Shown: positions 1 to 5,788, counted from the first letter of the stretch. The stretch: 10,852 bases of DNA from Lacrimispora sp. 210928-DFI.3.58 (GCF_020554865.1 NZ_JAJCIC010000065.1:1-10852); one strand, 5' to 3'. Numbers and translations: made by a program. Notes: generated by a model from the sequence alone, not told the origin.

Positions 1-240
1 CAGCCTTTGGGCTGGCATTATTTTGTCCGGAGGACTGGTTATTTACCATATACGAAGGGAAAGCGGAAACTGAAGTATGAGGGCGTTAACTACTATTGGT
101 ATATCAAAAAAGATTCCGATCATATTCCATGTATTCATGTTGTATCAGAAGACAAGTCTTTGCAACTGACTTTCGGTTTTGACAGAGAAATAGGAATAGA
201 GACACAGTATGTAAAGAGGTTTCTGAAAACGTATTTGTAG
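1..240 (+). CDS. C-terminal part of an unrecognised protein, cut by the window edge
   Basis: The frame is open from the first base, so the gene starts upstream of the window and only the last 79 residues are seen; the TTG at 7 is not a convincing start. The fragment is rich in Tyr, Lys and Trp (GWHYFVRRTGYLPY near the start, YYWYIKK in the middle) and ends with the basic helix-like tail QYVKRFLKTYL. I do not recognise a family. The same tail is encoded by a gene scrap at 3562-3600, in a 39-bp stretch differing at three positions, so the gene belongs to a set of related or recombined cassettes in this locus. Small basic/aromatic proteins of this sort often sit in immunity-gene clusters, but that role is inference from context only. 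The stop is followed at once by a fragment of a different gene. Confidence 0.6.
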   Translation, partial: QPLGWHYFVRRTGYLPYTKGKRKLKYEGVNYYWYIKKDSDHIPCIHVVSEDKSLQLTFGFDREIGIETQYVKRFLKTYL

Positions 241-242
241 GA
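204..242 (+). repeat. Direct repeat, copy 1 (39 bp)
   Basis: Positions 204-242 match 3562-3600 at 36 of 39 bases with no gap. The repeat covers the last codons of the reading frame ending at 240. Here the third mismatch makes a TAG stop and spoils the GGAGG. In the second copy the same place reads TTG GAG, which leaves a good Shine-Dalgarno for the DUF2262 gene. A shared 3' end plus the next gene's ribosome binding site is a natural crossover point for swapping cassettes. Confidence 0.85.
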
Positions 243-387
243 AAAATAGAGAGAATGATCGTAAAGAGCCTTCTGGCAAAGATACGAAATAAATTTCAGG
301 TATCGGAAGCAGAAGTGGAAGATCAGGATATCCACCAGTCTATTGTGATCGGCGTAGCGGCTATCGTGCCCCACAGCGCCCGGGCGC
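240..387 (+). pseudogene. YlxP/DUF503 family fragment, internal piece
   Basis: The frame through ATG 255 encodes MIVKSLLAKIRNKF followed by an acidic AEVEDQD segment and IGVAAIVPHSARA. This is the central part of DUF503 (YlxP) proteins, whose usual sequence around this point is SLKEKR followed by a KSLxAKIRNKFNVS-type stretch and an IGVA strand. The preceding codons (KIER) still resemble the EKR that comes before it in the family. The N-terminal beta strand and the C-terminal helix are missing, so this is about 45 residues of a roughly 90-residue protein. The similarity stops at about 387, and the frame then runs on as noise. YlxP genes normally sit in the nusA-infB-rbfA operon, so this piece is displaced. 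It abuts the preceding gene without a ribosome binding site and is probably not functional. The assignment is from memory of the family, with good residue agreement. Confidence 0.7.
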
Positions 388-508
388 ACCGGACCATAAT
401 TATGCAGCCACCTGTCCCTGCCACATTCTGCACAGCTTTGTACTGTCAAATAAAGGTTTATCATCGTTACCTCGGCGGTCGCGCTCACCGATATGATCAT
501 AATGTAAC
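388..508. other. Unassigned spacer between two gene fragments facing each other
   Basis: About 120 bp separate the end of the DUF503-like similarity (+ strand) from the end of the YbaK-like similarity (- strand). I read all six frames. The minus frame continuing from YbaK ends in DKPLFDSTKLCRMWQGQ, another minus frame has a CAEC motif, and none matches a family I know. It may be a third gene fragment or the scar of an excised element. Confidence 0.4.
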
Positions 509-612
509 GCTTCGGCGGCAAGCTCCACCGTGGCGCTTGATACTTCAAATTTCTGCACTCGATTTTCCATGTTGTATTTTTTGAAATATTCTTTGACTTT
601 TTCGATTGCCAT
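400..612 (-). pseudogene. Truncated YbaK/EbsC-type aminoacyl-tRNA deacylase, 5' end only
   Basis: A strong GGAGG lies 7 bases before the ATG at 612. The first ~36 residues (MAIEKVKEYFKKYNM, then FEVSSATVELAAEALH) match the N-terminus of Clostridia YbaK/EbsC proteins, which hydrolyse mischarged aminoacyl-tRNAs. In the family the next residues are an EPxxIAKTL-type stretch containing the conserved lysine of the active-site pocket. Here that is replaced after about residue 37 by unrelated sequence, and the frame stops at 70 residues instead of about 155-160. The whole catalytic domain is therefore gone and the product should be inactive. The gene starts 12 bases after the MBL hydrolase stop and was probably the third gene of that operon. 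The break falls in the scrap zone 388-508, which points to a rearrangement or an insertion followed by loss. Confidence 0.75.
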
Positions 613-624
613 ATTAAATCCTCC

Positions 625-1503
625 TTATACCTGCTCCCAAAGTAACATATTGTTTTCAAACTTAGCGTTTAATTTTCCCGTGTCTTTCAGCCATGCAAGA
701 TAGGAGCGAACAGTACTGCCCACAAGAACATATTGCTCGAAATTCATAGTCAAATCATATTCTGTAAACAGCTGTTGCAAGAGGATTTCAAAACAAAGCG
801 GCTTTGAACAGAGGTCAATGATTTTTTCTTCTATTTCATGTACTTTGTCAATGTTGTATTGCGCCAACTCGGAAATATCTGTCGTTGCTTCGGCATGAGC
901 TGGAACAAACATTTTTGCAGATAGGGATTTTACCATTTCAAGTGTTTTTAGGTAAGCAGCAACATCATAGATGAATCCGATTTGGTATTTATCCAACGTT
1001 TCACGGCTTGACAAACAATCAGCAAGATAAATCACATTATCCGGCGTCCGAAAACCCACCATATCAAAGAAATGCCCTGGTAAGTTGATAACTTCAAATC
1101 CTTTGGGTAAAATATCTTTTGTCAAATATTCCGCATTGCTTTCCTGTGCCAACAAAAACTTGTGTCTGAGGTCTTTGCAAGGATAGCCGCCATATAAAAA
1201 GGACGGTTCTAAAATAGGATGTCTTGTAAAATCACAATCAATCCCCGGTGCATAAATTTTGCAATCCGTCTGTCCTTGCAAATACTTGTTGCCTCCGATA
1301 TGGTCTGCATTGGAATGAGTATTAAAGATCGCTGTTAATTTCCAACGGTTAGCGTCCAGAATCTGTCGGACTTTTCGCCCTGCGTCCTTGTCATTTCCAC
1401 TGTCAATCAAACAAACCTCTTTGTCATTCAGCTTTACAAGTCCAATCTTTGCGGGGCTTTGGATATAGTAGCTGATGTCTGAAATTTGTATCAATTCATA
1501 CAT
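625..1503 (-). CDS. MBL-fold metallo-hydrolase
   Basis: This is a 292-residue cytosolic protein of the metallo-beta-lactamase fold. The start is ATG 1503, because GGAGGT lies 9 bases upstream; a longer frame exists but would overlap the upstream regulator. Visible motifs are the first-strand aspartate in CLIDSG (Asp34), the metal motif THSNADHIGG (His63, Asn65, Asp67, His68), LPGH (His144), LADC (Asp162) and PAH (His203). The usual HxHxDH is HxNxDH here, so one metal ligand is changed. From memory this variant also occurs in related Clostridia proteins, so it may be a subfamily trait rather than decay. Residues ~235-292 form a helical tail (LLQQLF, then YLAWLKDTGKL) resembling the winged-helix end of some MBL hydrolases. 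The substrate cannot be told. The gene lies 16 bases after the XRE-cupin gene and 12 bases before the YbaK remnant, so it is probably co-transcribed and controlled by that regulator. Confidence 0.9.
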   Translation of the reverse strand: MYELIQISDISYYIQSPAKIGLVKLNDKEVCLIDSGNDKDAGRKVRQILDANRWKLTAIFNTHSNADHIGGNKYLQGQTDCKIYAPGIDCDFTRHPILEPSFLYGGYPCKDLRHKFLLAQESNAEYLTKDILPKGFEVINLPGHFFDMVGFRTPDNVIYLADCLSSRETLDKYQIGFIYDVAAYLKTLEMVKSLSAKMFVPAHAEATTDISELAQYNIDKVHEIEEKIIDLCSKPLCFEILLQQLFTEYDLTMNFEQYVLVGSTVRSYLAWLKDTGKLNAKFENNMLLWEQV

Positions 1504-1519
1504 GATATATATACCTCCA

Positions 1520-2077
1520 TTAGTATCTCGGATAGAAAATGATATTATAAACAGTACATGGCACATCAAAGGGATTATTATAGCTATGCGGTATATCAGC
1601 TTTGAAGCGGATTGACTGATTTTTGGCAATCACAATTTCTTGGCCGTTTAAGACAAGTTGCAATGTGCCAGTCTGGACTAAAATATATTCCTCCACGCCG
1701 TCATTGTGTTTTTCTGAAATATGCTTACAACCTGCGTCAAATTCAATGTGGAATATCTCTACATTTCGTATAGGGTCATACGGAAACAACGGATAGGCTC
1801 GCATACGCCTATTGTCCTCGGAAATAGCTGCTTCCTGTGCAATATCAACAACAGTATATTCTGGCTGTTGTTCTTCTAAAAAAGAGGACAACGGAACTTT
1901 CAAACCCGTTGCAATTTTCCATAGAGTAGTGATAGTTGGAATAGATTGACCTCTCTCTATTTGCCCTAACATGGGCTTGCTTACTCCTGTTATTTTTGCA
2001 GTATCATCTAAAGTCAGGCTGCGATTCGTGCGAATCTCTTTTAATCGCTCCCCGATTGTATTTACTGGTGCAGTCAT
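1520..2077 (-). CDS. XRE-family regulator with C-terminal cupin domain
   Basis: The 185-residue protein has an N-terminal HTH_3 domain at about residues 8-63 (IGERLKEIRTNRSLTL, then GVSKPMLGQIERG and TTLWKIA). A short linker leads to a C-terminal cupin at about 105-180 (HNDGVEEYILVQTGTLQLVL and a PHSYNN strand). This is the standard layout of small one-component repressors that sense a small ligand with the cupin. It is the first gene of the minus-strand operon leading to the MBL hydrolase. A perfect 9-bp inverted repeat covers its promoter and early leader, the expected place for autoregulation. The ribosome binding site (AAGGGGA) is modest. The length is normal for the family and no residue looks damaged. 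The ligand is unknown, though co-transcription with a hydrolase and a tRNA-editing-type gene hints at a metabolite or amino-acid derivative. Confidence 0.9.
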   Translation of the reverse strand: MTAPVNTIGERLKEIRTNRSLTLDDTAKITGVSKPMLGQIERGQSIPTITTLWKIATGLKVPLSSFLEEQQPEYTVVDIAQEAAISEDNRRMRAYPLFPYDPIRNVEIFHIEFDAGCKHISEKHNDGVEEYILVQTGTLQLVLNGQEIVIAKNQSIRFKADIPHSYNNPFDVPCTVYNIIFYPRY

Positions 2078-2092
2078 ATAAGTCCCCTTGGA

Positions 2093-2125
2093 ATGCTATA
2101 ACATCTTTAGAAACTATTATAGCAT
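2093..2125 (-). promoter_or_regulatory. Inverted repeat, likely operator of the XRE-cupin gene
   Basis: ATGCTATAA (2093-2101) and TTATAGCAT (2117-2125) are perfect 9-bp arms separated by 15 bases. One arm contains the -10 box of the minus-strand promoter, and the other lies in the leader before the start codon at 2077. A dimeric HTH protein bound here would block transcription. Confidence 0.5.
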
Positions 2126-2144
2126 ACAGACGTAAATAAATCTA
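2116..2144 (-). promoter_or_regulatory. Extended -10 promoter of the XRE-MBL operon
   Basis: On the minus strand TGCTATAAT (2124-2116) is a perfect -10 with the TGn extension. The -35 position 17 bases upstream (2144-2139, TAGATT) is weak, which fits an extended -10 promoter. Transcription would start near 2109, about 30 bases before the start codon. Confidence 0.6.
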
Positions 2145-2260
2145 TACTCCATTAGGACGACATGGCAATTTTCTTCCTTGCTTTACGGAATAGCAGGGCG
2201 GTTGCCTGTCAAATTCTTGTGTGTTACTTTATTGCACATGAGCATTTTTTGCCGGCCTTT

Positions 2261-2692
2261 TCATTTATTGTGCTTTCCATACCAGAGACACCGTCTCTTT
2301 ATATTATCAAGAATATCCAGTATGCGGGCACTGGAAAGGCCGATTGTTTTTGAGATATCTGCAACACTTTTTCCGGCCATATATTCTGTAACAACGGTAA
2401 GGTCATGTTTTCCAGTGCATACTTCTGCAATATCAGGAACAGAAGCATAGGCTTTGAGTCGGTTTTCTTTCAATTCGTTGGAGGGACGCACTGGTATGGA
2501 GCGTGGAAGTTCCGTTTCATTTTTATCAATAACTTTTAAGATTTTAGAAAGAAGGGCCTGCTCCTTCCTTAGATTTTCCAGCCGGAAGCAGTTCACACGG
2601 GCACTTTCTTCCGTTTGGGATAATTTATCCTGTAATTCTGGAATCTCATTAAACCGTTCTCTGCATTTCTGAATAATCGACATTGTTGTCAT
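2261..2692 (-). CDS. Coiled-coil plus helix-turn-helix protein of unknown function
   Basis: This 143-residue protein has GGAGGG 6 bases before its ATG. Residues ~1-55 are heptad-rich and charged (IIQKCRERFNEIPELQDKL and so on), as in a coiled coil. The C-terminal ~40 residues (VTEYMAGKSVADISKTIGL, then SSARILDILDNIKRR) have the shape of a helix-turn-helix of the sigma-region-4 or resolvase type, in which 'VADISKTIGLSSARI' would be the recognition unit. I do not recognise a family; similar small DNA-binding proteins occur near integrated elements. There is no neighbour in an obvious operon. In the same frame, beyond the stop at 2261, a short open stretch encodes NKVTHKNLTGNRPAIP and stops; it has no ribosome binding site and may be a scrap of another gene. 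Function cannot be assigned. Confidence 0.6.
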   Translation of the reverse strand: MTTMSIIQKCRERFNEIPELQDKLSQTEESARVNCFRLENLRKEQALLSKILKVIDKNETELPRSIPVRPSNELKENRLKAYASVPDIAEVCTGKHDLTVVTEYMAGKSVADISKTIGLSSARILDILDNIKRRCLWYGKHNK

Positions 2693-2773
2693 GGCATCCC
2701 TCCTATTTAAAATCTGATAACCAGGATTTAGAATGGTGCGTCTAATTGAACTTCCAACATACTTATATTGAGA

Positions 2774-2908
2774 TTAATCAACCATAACAGAATCCAGAAA
2801 GTCCTTCAACTGTTTCTTAGATATCATAACATCTTCCTGTGAGGTCAAAAATCGATTTCTTCATTTGATACCTCTTTTCAAACTTTCAGACGTCATATCC
2901 ATATGGTT
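2774..2908 (-). pseudogene. Decayed small gene in a gene-poor stretch
   Basis: The stretch 2693-3028 has no intact gene. On the minus strand between about 2908 and 2774 three short in-frame pieces follow each other across frames: MDMTSESLKRGIK, then VSNEEIDF, then LTSQEDVMISKKQLKDFLDS, ending MVD before a TAA at 2774-2776. One extra T in the run at about 2850 would join the last two pieces. This looks like the end of a small acidic protein broken by two indels. No family is recognised, and chance is possible. Confidence 0.3.
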
Positions 2909-3028
2909 GATCATTTATTTCATCATATCAATTTTACTACAGAATCTATAAGAAAAAAAGCACAGAATAGAAGTGTGTTCGGGTAAATATCCCGGAACAA
3001 ATTACCTGTATTTTTTACTTCCACACTA

Positions 3029-3057
3029 TTGACAGGTGATGGAAACAGCATTATAAT
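3029..3057 (+). promoter_or_regulatory. Consensus sigma-A promoter before the DUF5131-Imm26 chimera
   Basis: TTGACA (3029-3034), exactly 17 bases, then TATAAT (3052-3057). Both hexamers match the consensus perfectly. The start of transcription should be near 3064, about 40 bases before ATG 3104. So strong a promoter usually needs a repressor, and a LexA-type box sits just downstream. Confidence 0.85.
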
Positions 3058-3068
3058 CCAAGAAAAAA

Positions 3069-3080
3069 GAACGAATGTTC
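3069..3080 (+). promoter_or_regulatory. LexA (SOS) box, Bacillus/Clostridia type
   Basis: The sequence GAACGAATGTTC matches the GAAC-N4-GTTC core of the Gram-positive LexA box. Its middle four bases fit the RNRY of the B. subtilis consensus, and one of the two outer bases on the left differs. It begins 12 bases after the -10 box, so bound LexA would cover the transcription start. Core match and position are seen; LexA binding is inferred. Confidence 0.65.
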
Positions 3081-3304
3081 GATAAAAGAAGGGAGGAAAC
3101 AGTATGGCAATCTGGAACCCATGGCATGGCTGTCATAAGATAAGTACTGGATGTCTGAATTGTTATGTGTATCGGCGCGATGCAGAGTTTGGAAAGAATA
3201 GCAGCATTGTGACAAATACAGCAGCTTTTGACCTCCCGATAAAACGGAATCGACAGAAAGAATATAAATTACAGCCAGATGGCGAACCAGTCTATACCTG
3301 TATT

Positions 3305-3384
3305 AAATATAAAGAGGATGACTTTTTCCGTTTTAAATATGACCGCAGACATTACGGCTATGGACGGATTTTATTTGATATACG
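3305..3384 (+). repeat. Imm26 repeat block A, copy 1
   Basis: This 80-bp block aligns without gaps to 8330-8409 with 7 mismatches (about 91%). It encodes the YKEGDFF-to-ILFD start of the Imm26 domain. Most differences are third-codon changes, which shows an older duplication or a homologous allele rather than a recent copy. Confidence 0.85.
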
Positions 3385-3386
3385 GG

Positions 3387-3474
3387 CCGTTTTGGAAGGT
3401 TAATTGCAGAAACGATTTGCGAAATCCTATTTTTTCAAAGGAATTAGCGGTTGTTTTGAAGCAGATGGGAATAT
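3387..3474 (+). repeat. Imm26 repeat block B, copy 1
   Basis: This 88-bp block aligns without gaps to 8821-8908 with 8 mismatches (about 91%). It encodes the C-terminus of the Imm26 protein. Blocks A and B lie two bases apart here but 411 bases apart in the other copy, which defines an internal deletion. Confidence 0.85.
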
Positions 3475-3477
3475 AGC

Positions 3478-3628
3478 TTCCAGTTTCAGGAAGAAAAACG
3501 AATTATATGGGATGCAGTTATAACCGAAATTTATCATAATCTTTTGGGAAAATGAACATGTACAGTATGTAAAGAGGCTTCTGAAAAAGTATTTGGAGGA
3601 CAAAGATGAGCGTAAAAGAAGAATTTGA
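3478..3628 (+). pseudogene. C-terminal scrap of an unrecognised gene, frameshifted
   Basis: The first frame reads FQFQEEKRIIWDAV, then ITEIYHNLLGK and a stop at 3553-3555. A second frame picks up as ENEHVQYVKRLLKKYLEDKD and stops at 3626-3628, overlapping the first codons of the DUF2262 gene. A one-base change in the T run at 3542-3545 would join them into one tail. The last part is related to the end of the gene at 1-240 through the 39-bp repeat. There is no start codon or ribosome binding site, so this is a remnant. Its end overlaps the next start, as expected if the parent gene was once translationally coupled to DUF2262. Confidence 0.55.
3562..3600 (+). repeat. Direct repeat, copy 2 (39 bp)
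   Basis: It matches 204-242 at 36 of 39 positions. It ends in GGAGGA, which is the Shine-Dalgarno of the DUF2262 gene starting at 3606. Confidence 0.85.
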
Positions 3629-4448
3629 AAATCGGTTTTATGAGGAAGTGGAAGAACTCCTGATCCTTACAAAAGAATCTGCCGGAGGCGCTGCCATAAT
3701 CGGAGACATGTTAAGGCCGTCTTTGGAGTTTATCGCATCGGTGAATGGAAAGACCGGCGAACTTTCCCGGGAAAAGGGAAGACTTGAGTGGCTGATAAAA
3801 AATGTTCCCGGCCGGGCCGGCTGGGGGTATGATTTTCAGCAATTTGGGATATATCGCATCAAGGCCAGAAAAAGCATTCCGGTAAAACTGGAACCTTATA
3901 TGAGTAAGACTGTGAATAACTGCTATATGGTTCTTGAAGTCCTGGAGAAAAACGCATCGGAGCCAAGGCTGGAAGAAATACGGAAACAGATTTCGAAGCC
4001 AGTAATCATAAAGGAAGAACCGTTGGGGGAATTTGAACTGGACAGACAGTTTTCTTCCTTTCAGGGAGATATGGAATGGCTGGGAGAAAGTTGTGGCGTA
4101 TTCCTGGAAACGGATGAGGAGGACGGAGATACCGCCTGTAAGGCCCTGGCGATCCTGCGAGAATTACATAAGGATTTGAAGAACTGGGATGACAAATTCC
4201 GGCAGTATGCGGCAGAGAAACTGACGGATTTAGCCAATGAATGGCTTCAGGAGGAAGAGGATGGGGAAAAGGCAGACCCTATTACGAAGGAAAGTTTTGC
4301 CAAGAGACTGGAAATAAGCGAAGTTTCCATCACCCCGGACGGTGATATAACCTTGTATTATCATGATGATGACATGTTTTGGGGACATGCGGTGGAGGTT
4401 GATGCTAACATAAATGGGGAGATACTGGACGCGGAAATCGTGGGATAG
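3606..4448 (+). CDS. DUF2262 domain-containing protein
   Basis: This is a 280-residue, strongly acidic cytosolic protein with no signal peptide or membrane segment. GGAGG lies 6 bases before the ATG. The C-terminal part from about residue 140 fits DUF2262: FELDRQFSSFQGDMEWLG, a helical LRELHKDLKNWDDKFRQYA, then the beta-rich end SITPDGDITLYYHDDDMFWG and EVDANINGEI. The first ~130 residues (VKEEFENRFYEEVEELLIL, LEWLIKNVPG) are a separate helical region I do not recognise. DUF2262 has no known activity. It has no visible catalytic motif, and a stand-alone acidic protein placed between Imm26 copies suggests an immunity or anti-toxin binding role, which is inference only. It appears intact, unlike its neighbours. 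Its ribosome binding site lies inside the 39-bp repeat. Confidence 0.75.
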   Translation: MSVKEEFENRFYEEVEELLILTKESAGGAAIIGDMLRPSLEFIASVNGKTGELSREKGRLEWLIKNVPGRAGWGYDFQQFGIYRIKARKSIPVKLEPYMSKTVNNCYMVLEVLEKNASEPRLEEIRKQISKPVIIKEEPLGEFELDRQFSSFQGDMEWLGESCGVFLETDEEDGDTACKALAILRELHKDLKNWDDKFRQYAAEKLTDLANEWLQEEEDGEKADPITKESFAKRLEISEVSITPDGDITLYYHDDDMFWGHAVEVDANINGEILDAEIVG

Positions 4449-4450
4449 AG

Positions 4451-4657
4451 GCATCGGATGACGCCATTTTCTGGCTGAATAAATTATTGGATATTGGAGA
4501 AAAAGCAGTAGAAAAAAGGGATTTGTCTTTAGTAGAAGAGTATGTTTGTATAGCTGAAATTTACAGACATATAGACATAAAGAATTATGAGGAATGTGCG
4601 AAAAATATTTTTCACGCAAAGCGGATAGAAGAAAATTTTCTATTTGTTACAGCATAA
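4451..4657 (+). pseudogene. C-terminal scrap, small helical protein
   Basis: The frame ending at TAA 4655-4657 encodes about 68 residues that look protein-like: ASDDAIFWLNKLLDIGEKAV, LVEEYVCIAEIYRH, then NYEECAKNIFHAKRIEEN. It has no start codon or ribosome binding site, and the frame continues back into the end of the DUF2262 gene in a different phase. The helix pattern and the LLD-x-EKA-type repeat recall small alpha-helical immunity-like proteins, but I cannot name a family. It may be the 3' end of another cassette gene joined here by recombination. Confidence 0.4.
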
Positions 4658-4747
4658 TACAAATGTCATAGAATCGTAAGCGTAGATTAAAGCATGCTCA
4701 AAGAAAATCTGGTATGGTAAAGGAAAGGATGCAAGGAGGCCGGACAG

Positions 4748-5617
4748 GTGAGAAACTATATGAAAAGAAGCGCCATGATAATGATTTCGGTATTGGTTCT
4801 TTCCGGATGCAGCAGCCAGAAAGCAGTGCCTTCGCTGGAGGATGCCGGAAATATGGCAGAGGAACAGCTGAAGCAGGAATTATCGAAATTCAGCAGGAAG
4901 GAAATCAATGCAGCCTGGGGAGAGGGAACAGATCCATGTTCCGGGAGGTATGGTGAACTGTTTCAACTGGATGGGGAGAGAACGCTGCTCCTGTGCTATG
5001 AAGGCGATGGGCAGACTGTGGAGGATGTTATATTTGGTGAGAACTGCCAGACCTTTGAGGGCACAATAATGGAGATTCATGGTACCGGCGCCGTTGTGGA
5101 GGTGGACGAAGGATTCTCAATTCGCAGTTCCGGAGACAGGGTAAGCGTAACATTAGATGAAGCCGCAGCTTCCGCCCGGGCAGGAGACCGGGTGAGGGTT
5201 ACATACAGCGGAGCCGTCATGGAAAGCGCTCCTTTGCAGTTGGGAAACCAGAAGAGCATACAGCTGCTTGAGAAGAAGACATCTGACCGGATTCCTATGG
5301 TAATGGTTGATGGAAATTTGTATCGGTCTGTCGGCGAAGTCAGCAATATCGATGGAAGATGTGGAGTTATGGATGGAGAAATTGCCTCCACTGTAGATGG
5401 TACAGAGGTCCCATCGGAAAATGGACAGTCAAACTTCGGCGCCGGATACGGATACCAGATCGTGGATGAAACGCATATTGATGTGTATATGCCCTTTGGA
5501 AATTCAGAGGAGTGGGTACGGTTTGAAATGCTGCGTTATCCGCTTGGATGTTCTAAAAAAGAACCATCAGTGGTTAAGACTTATGAGGTGACTGATCCGG
5601 AACTTGCTTTTGATTAA
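4748..5617 (+). CDS. Predicted secreted lipoprotein, unknown function
   Basis: The chosen start is GTG 4748, because AGGAGG ends 8 bases upstream; the ATG at 4760 would be 20 bases away. The protein has 289 residues. Residues ~1-20 form a lipoprotein signal (basic MRNYMKRSAM, hydrophobic IMISVLVL) ending in the lipobox LSGC, so it should be anchored outside the membrane. The mature part starts with a Ser/Gln linker and an acidic helix. A beta-rich domain follows at about 95-175 (TFEGTIMEIHGTGAVVEVDE, then RVSVTLDEAAA and GDRVRVTYSG), with the look of an OB-fold-like region also seen in DUF3221-type lipoproteins. A second beta-rich part ends at YGYQIVDETHIDVYMPFG. There is no enzyme motif. It may belong with the second lipoprotein and the sigma/anti-sigma pair downstream, but a 250-bp gap containing a scrap separates them. 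Confidence 0.8.
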   Translation: MRNYMKRSAMIMISVLVLSGCSSQKAVPSLEDAGNMAEEQLKQELSKFSRKEINAAWGEGTDPCSGRYGELFQLDGERTLLLCYEGDGQTVEDVIFGENCQTFEGTIMEIHGTGAVVEVDEGFSIRSSGDRVSVTLDEAAASARAGDRVRVTYSGAVMESAPLQLGNQKSIQLLEKKTSDRIPMVMVDGNLYRSVGEVSNIDGRCGVMDGEIASTVDGTEVPSENGQSNFGAGYGYQIVDETHIDVYMPFGNSEEWVRFEMLRYPLGCSKKEPSVVKTYEVTDPELAFD

Positions 5618-5706
5618 GTAATATAAAAGATATTACATTTGAACCCGATATAGACGAAGGTGTCAGTCCGGAATTTCATGATTGGGTAGACGTAGAATTA
5701 TTGTAG
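5614..5706 (+). pseudogene. C-terminal scrap of an acidic protein
   Basis: Just after the lipoprotein stop, a frame encodes NIKDITFEPDIDEGVSPEF, then HDWVDVELL and a TAG at 5704-5706. The acidic FEPDIDE and HDW run looks like the end of a real small protein, but it has no start codon and no ribosome binding site. It is one more gene end without a gene, as at 3478 and 4451. The family is not recognised. Confidence 0.4.
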
Positions 5707-5788
5707 CATTTCAAAATCAACAACTTCCAGATTGTCAGACTGAAAATATGAATTTATAGAGGTAAAGTAAAAAAATTTTTCAATAAAC

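Larger units (their letters stand above)
3104..3476 (+). pseudogene. DUF5131 N-terminus fused to an internally deleted Imm26-family gene
   Basis: A good GGGAGG precedes ATG 3104. Residues 1-66 (MAIWNPWHGC, then TGCLNCYVYRRDAEFG and FDLPIKRNR) are the N-terminus of DUF5131 proteins (phage Gp37/Gp68 family, distantly like radical-SAM enzymes), with the cysteine cluster Cys10, Cys17, Cys20. A complete DUF5131 protein is about 200-260 residues; here it stops after EPVYTC. From about 3305 the frame continues as YKEDDFFRFKYD and YGYGRILFD, the start of the Imm26 domain, 91% identical in DNA to 8330-8409. At 3384-3387 some 410 bases found in the other copy are missing, and the frame runs into a stop at 3401-3403. 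The Imm26 C-terminus (DLRNPIFSKELAVVLKQMGI) follows in another frame to 3476. The 99-residue chimera could still be made under the SOS-type promoter, but neither half is complete. Confidence 0.75.

Noticed and set aside
255..584. 109-codon + strand frame starting at ATG 255
   Set aside because: Only the first ~45 codons resemble DUF503. The rest is antisense to the YbaK fragment and shows no protein character.
135..659. 174-codon minus frame across the scrap zone
   Set aside because: It overlaps real coding remnants on both strands and has no ribosome binding site or family signal; a CAEC motif alone is not enough.
2777..2911. Perfect 10-bp inverted repeat ATCAACCATA / TATGGTTGAT 115 bases apart
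   Set aside because: There is no matching target duplication and no transposase, and the arms are short enough to occur by chance in AT-rich DNA; not called as element ends.
2940..3027. GTTCGGG/CCCGGAAC hairpin at 2977-2998 followed by a T run near 3010
   Set aside because: The right arm carries an extra G that must bulge, and the T run is more than 10 bases away, so it is not a convincing terminator.
4230..4619. 129-codon minus frame antisense to the end of the DUF2262 gene
   Set aside because: It is the shadow of a well-supported gene, with odd composition and no ribosome binding site.
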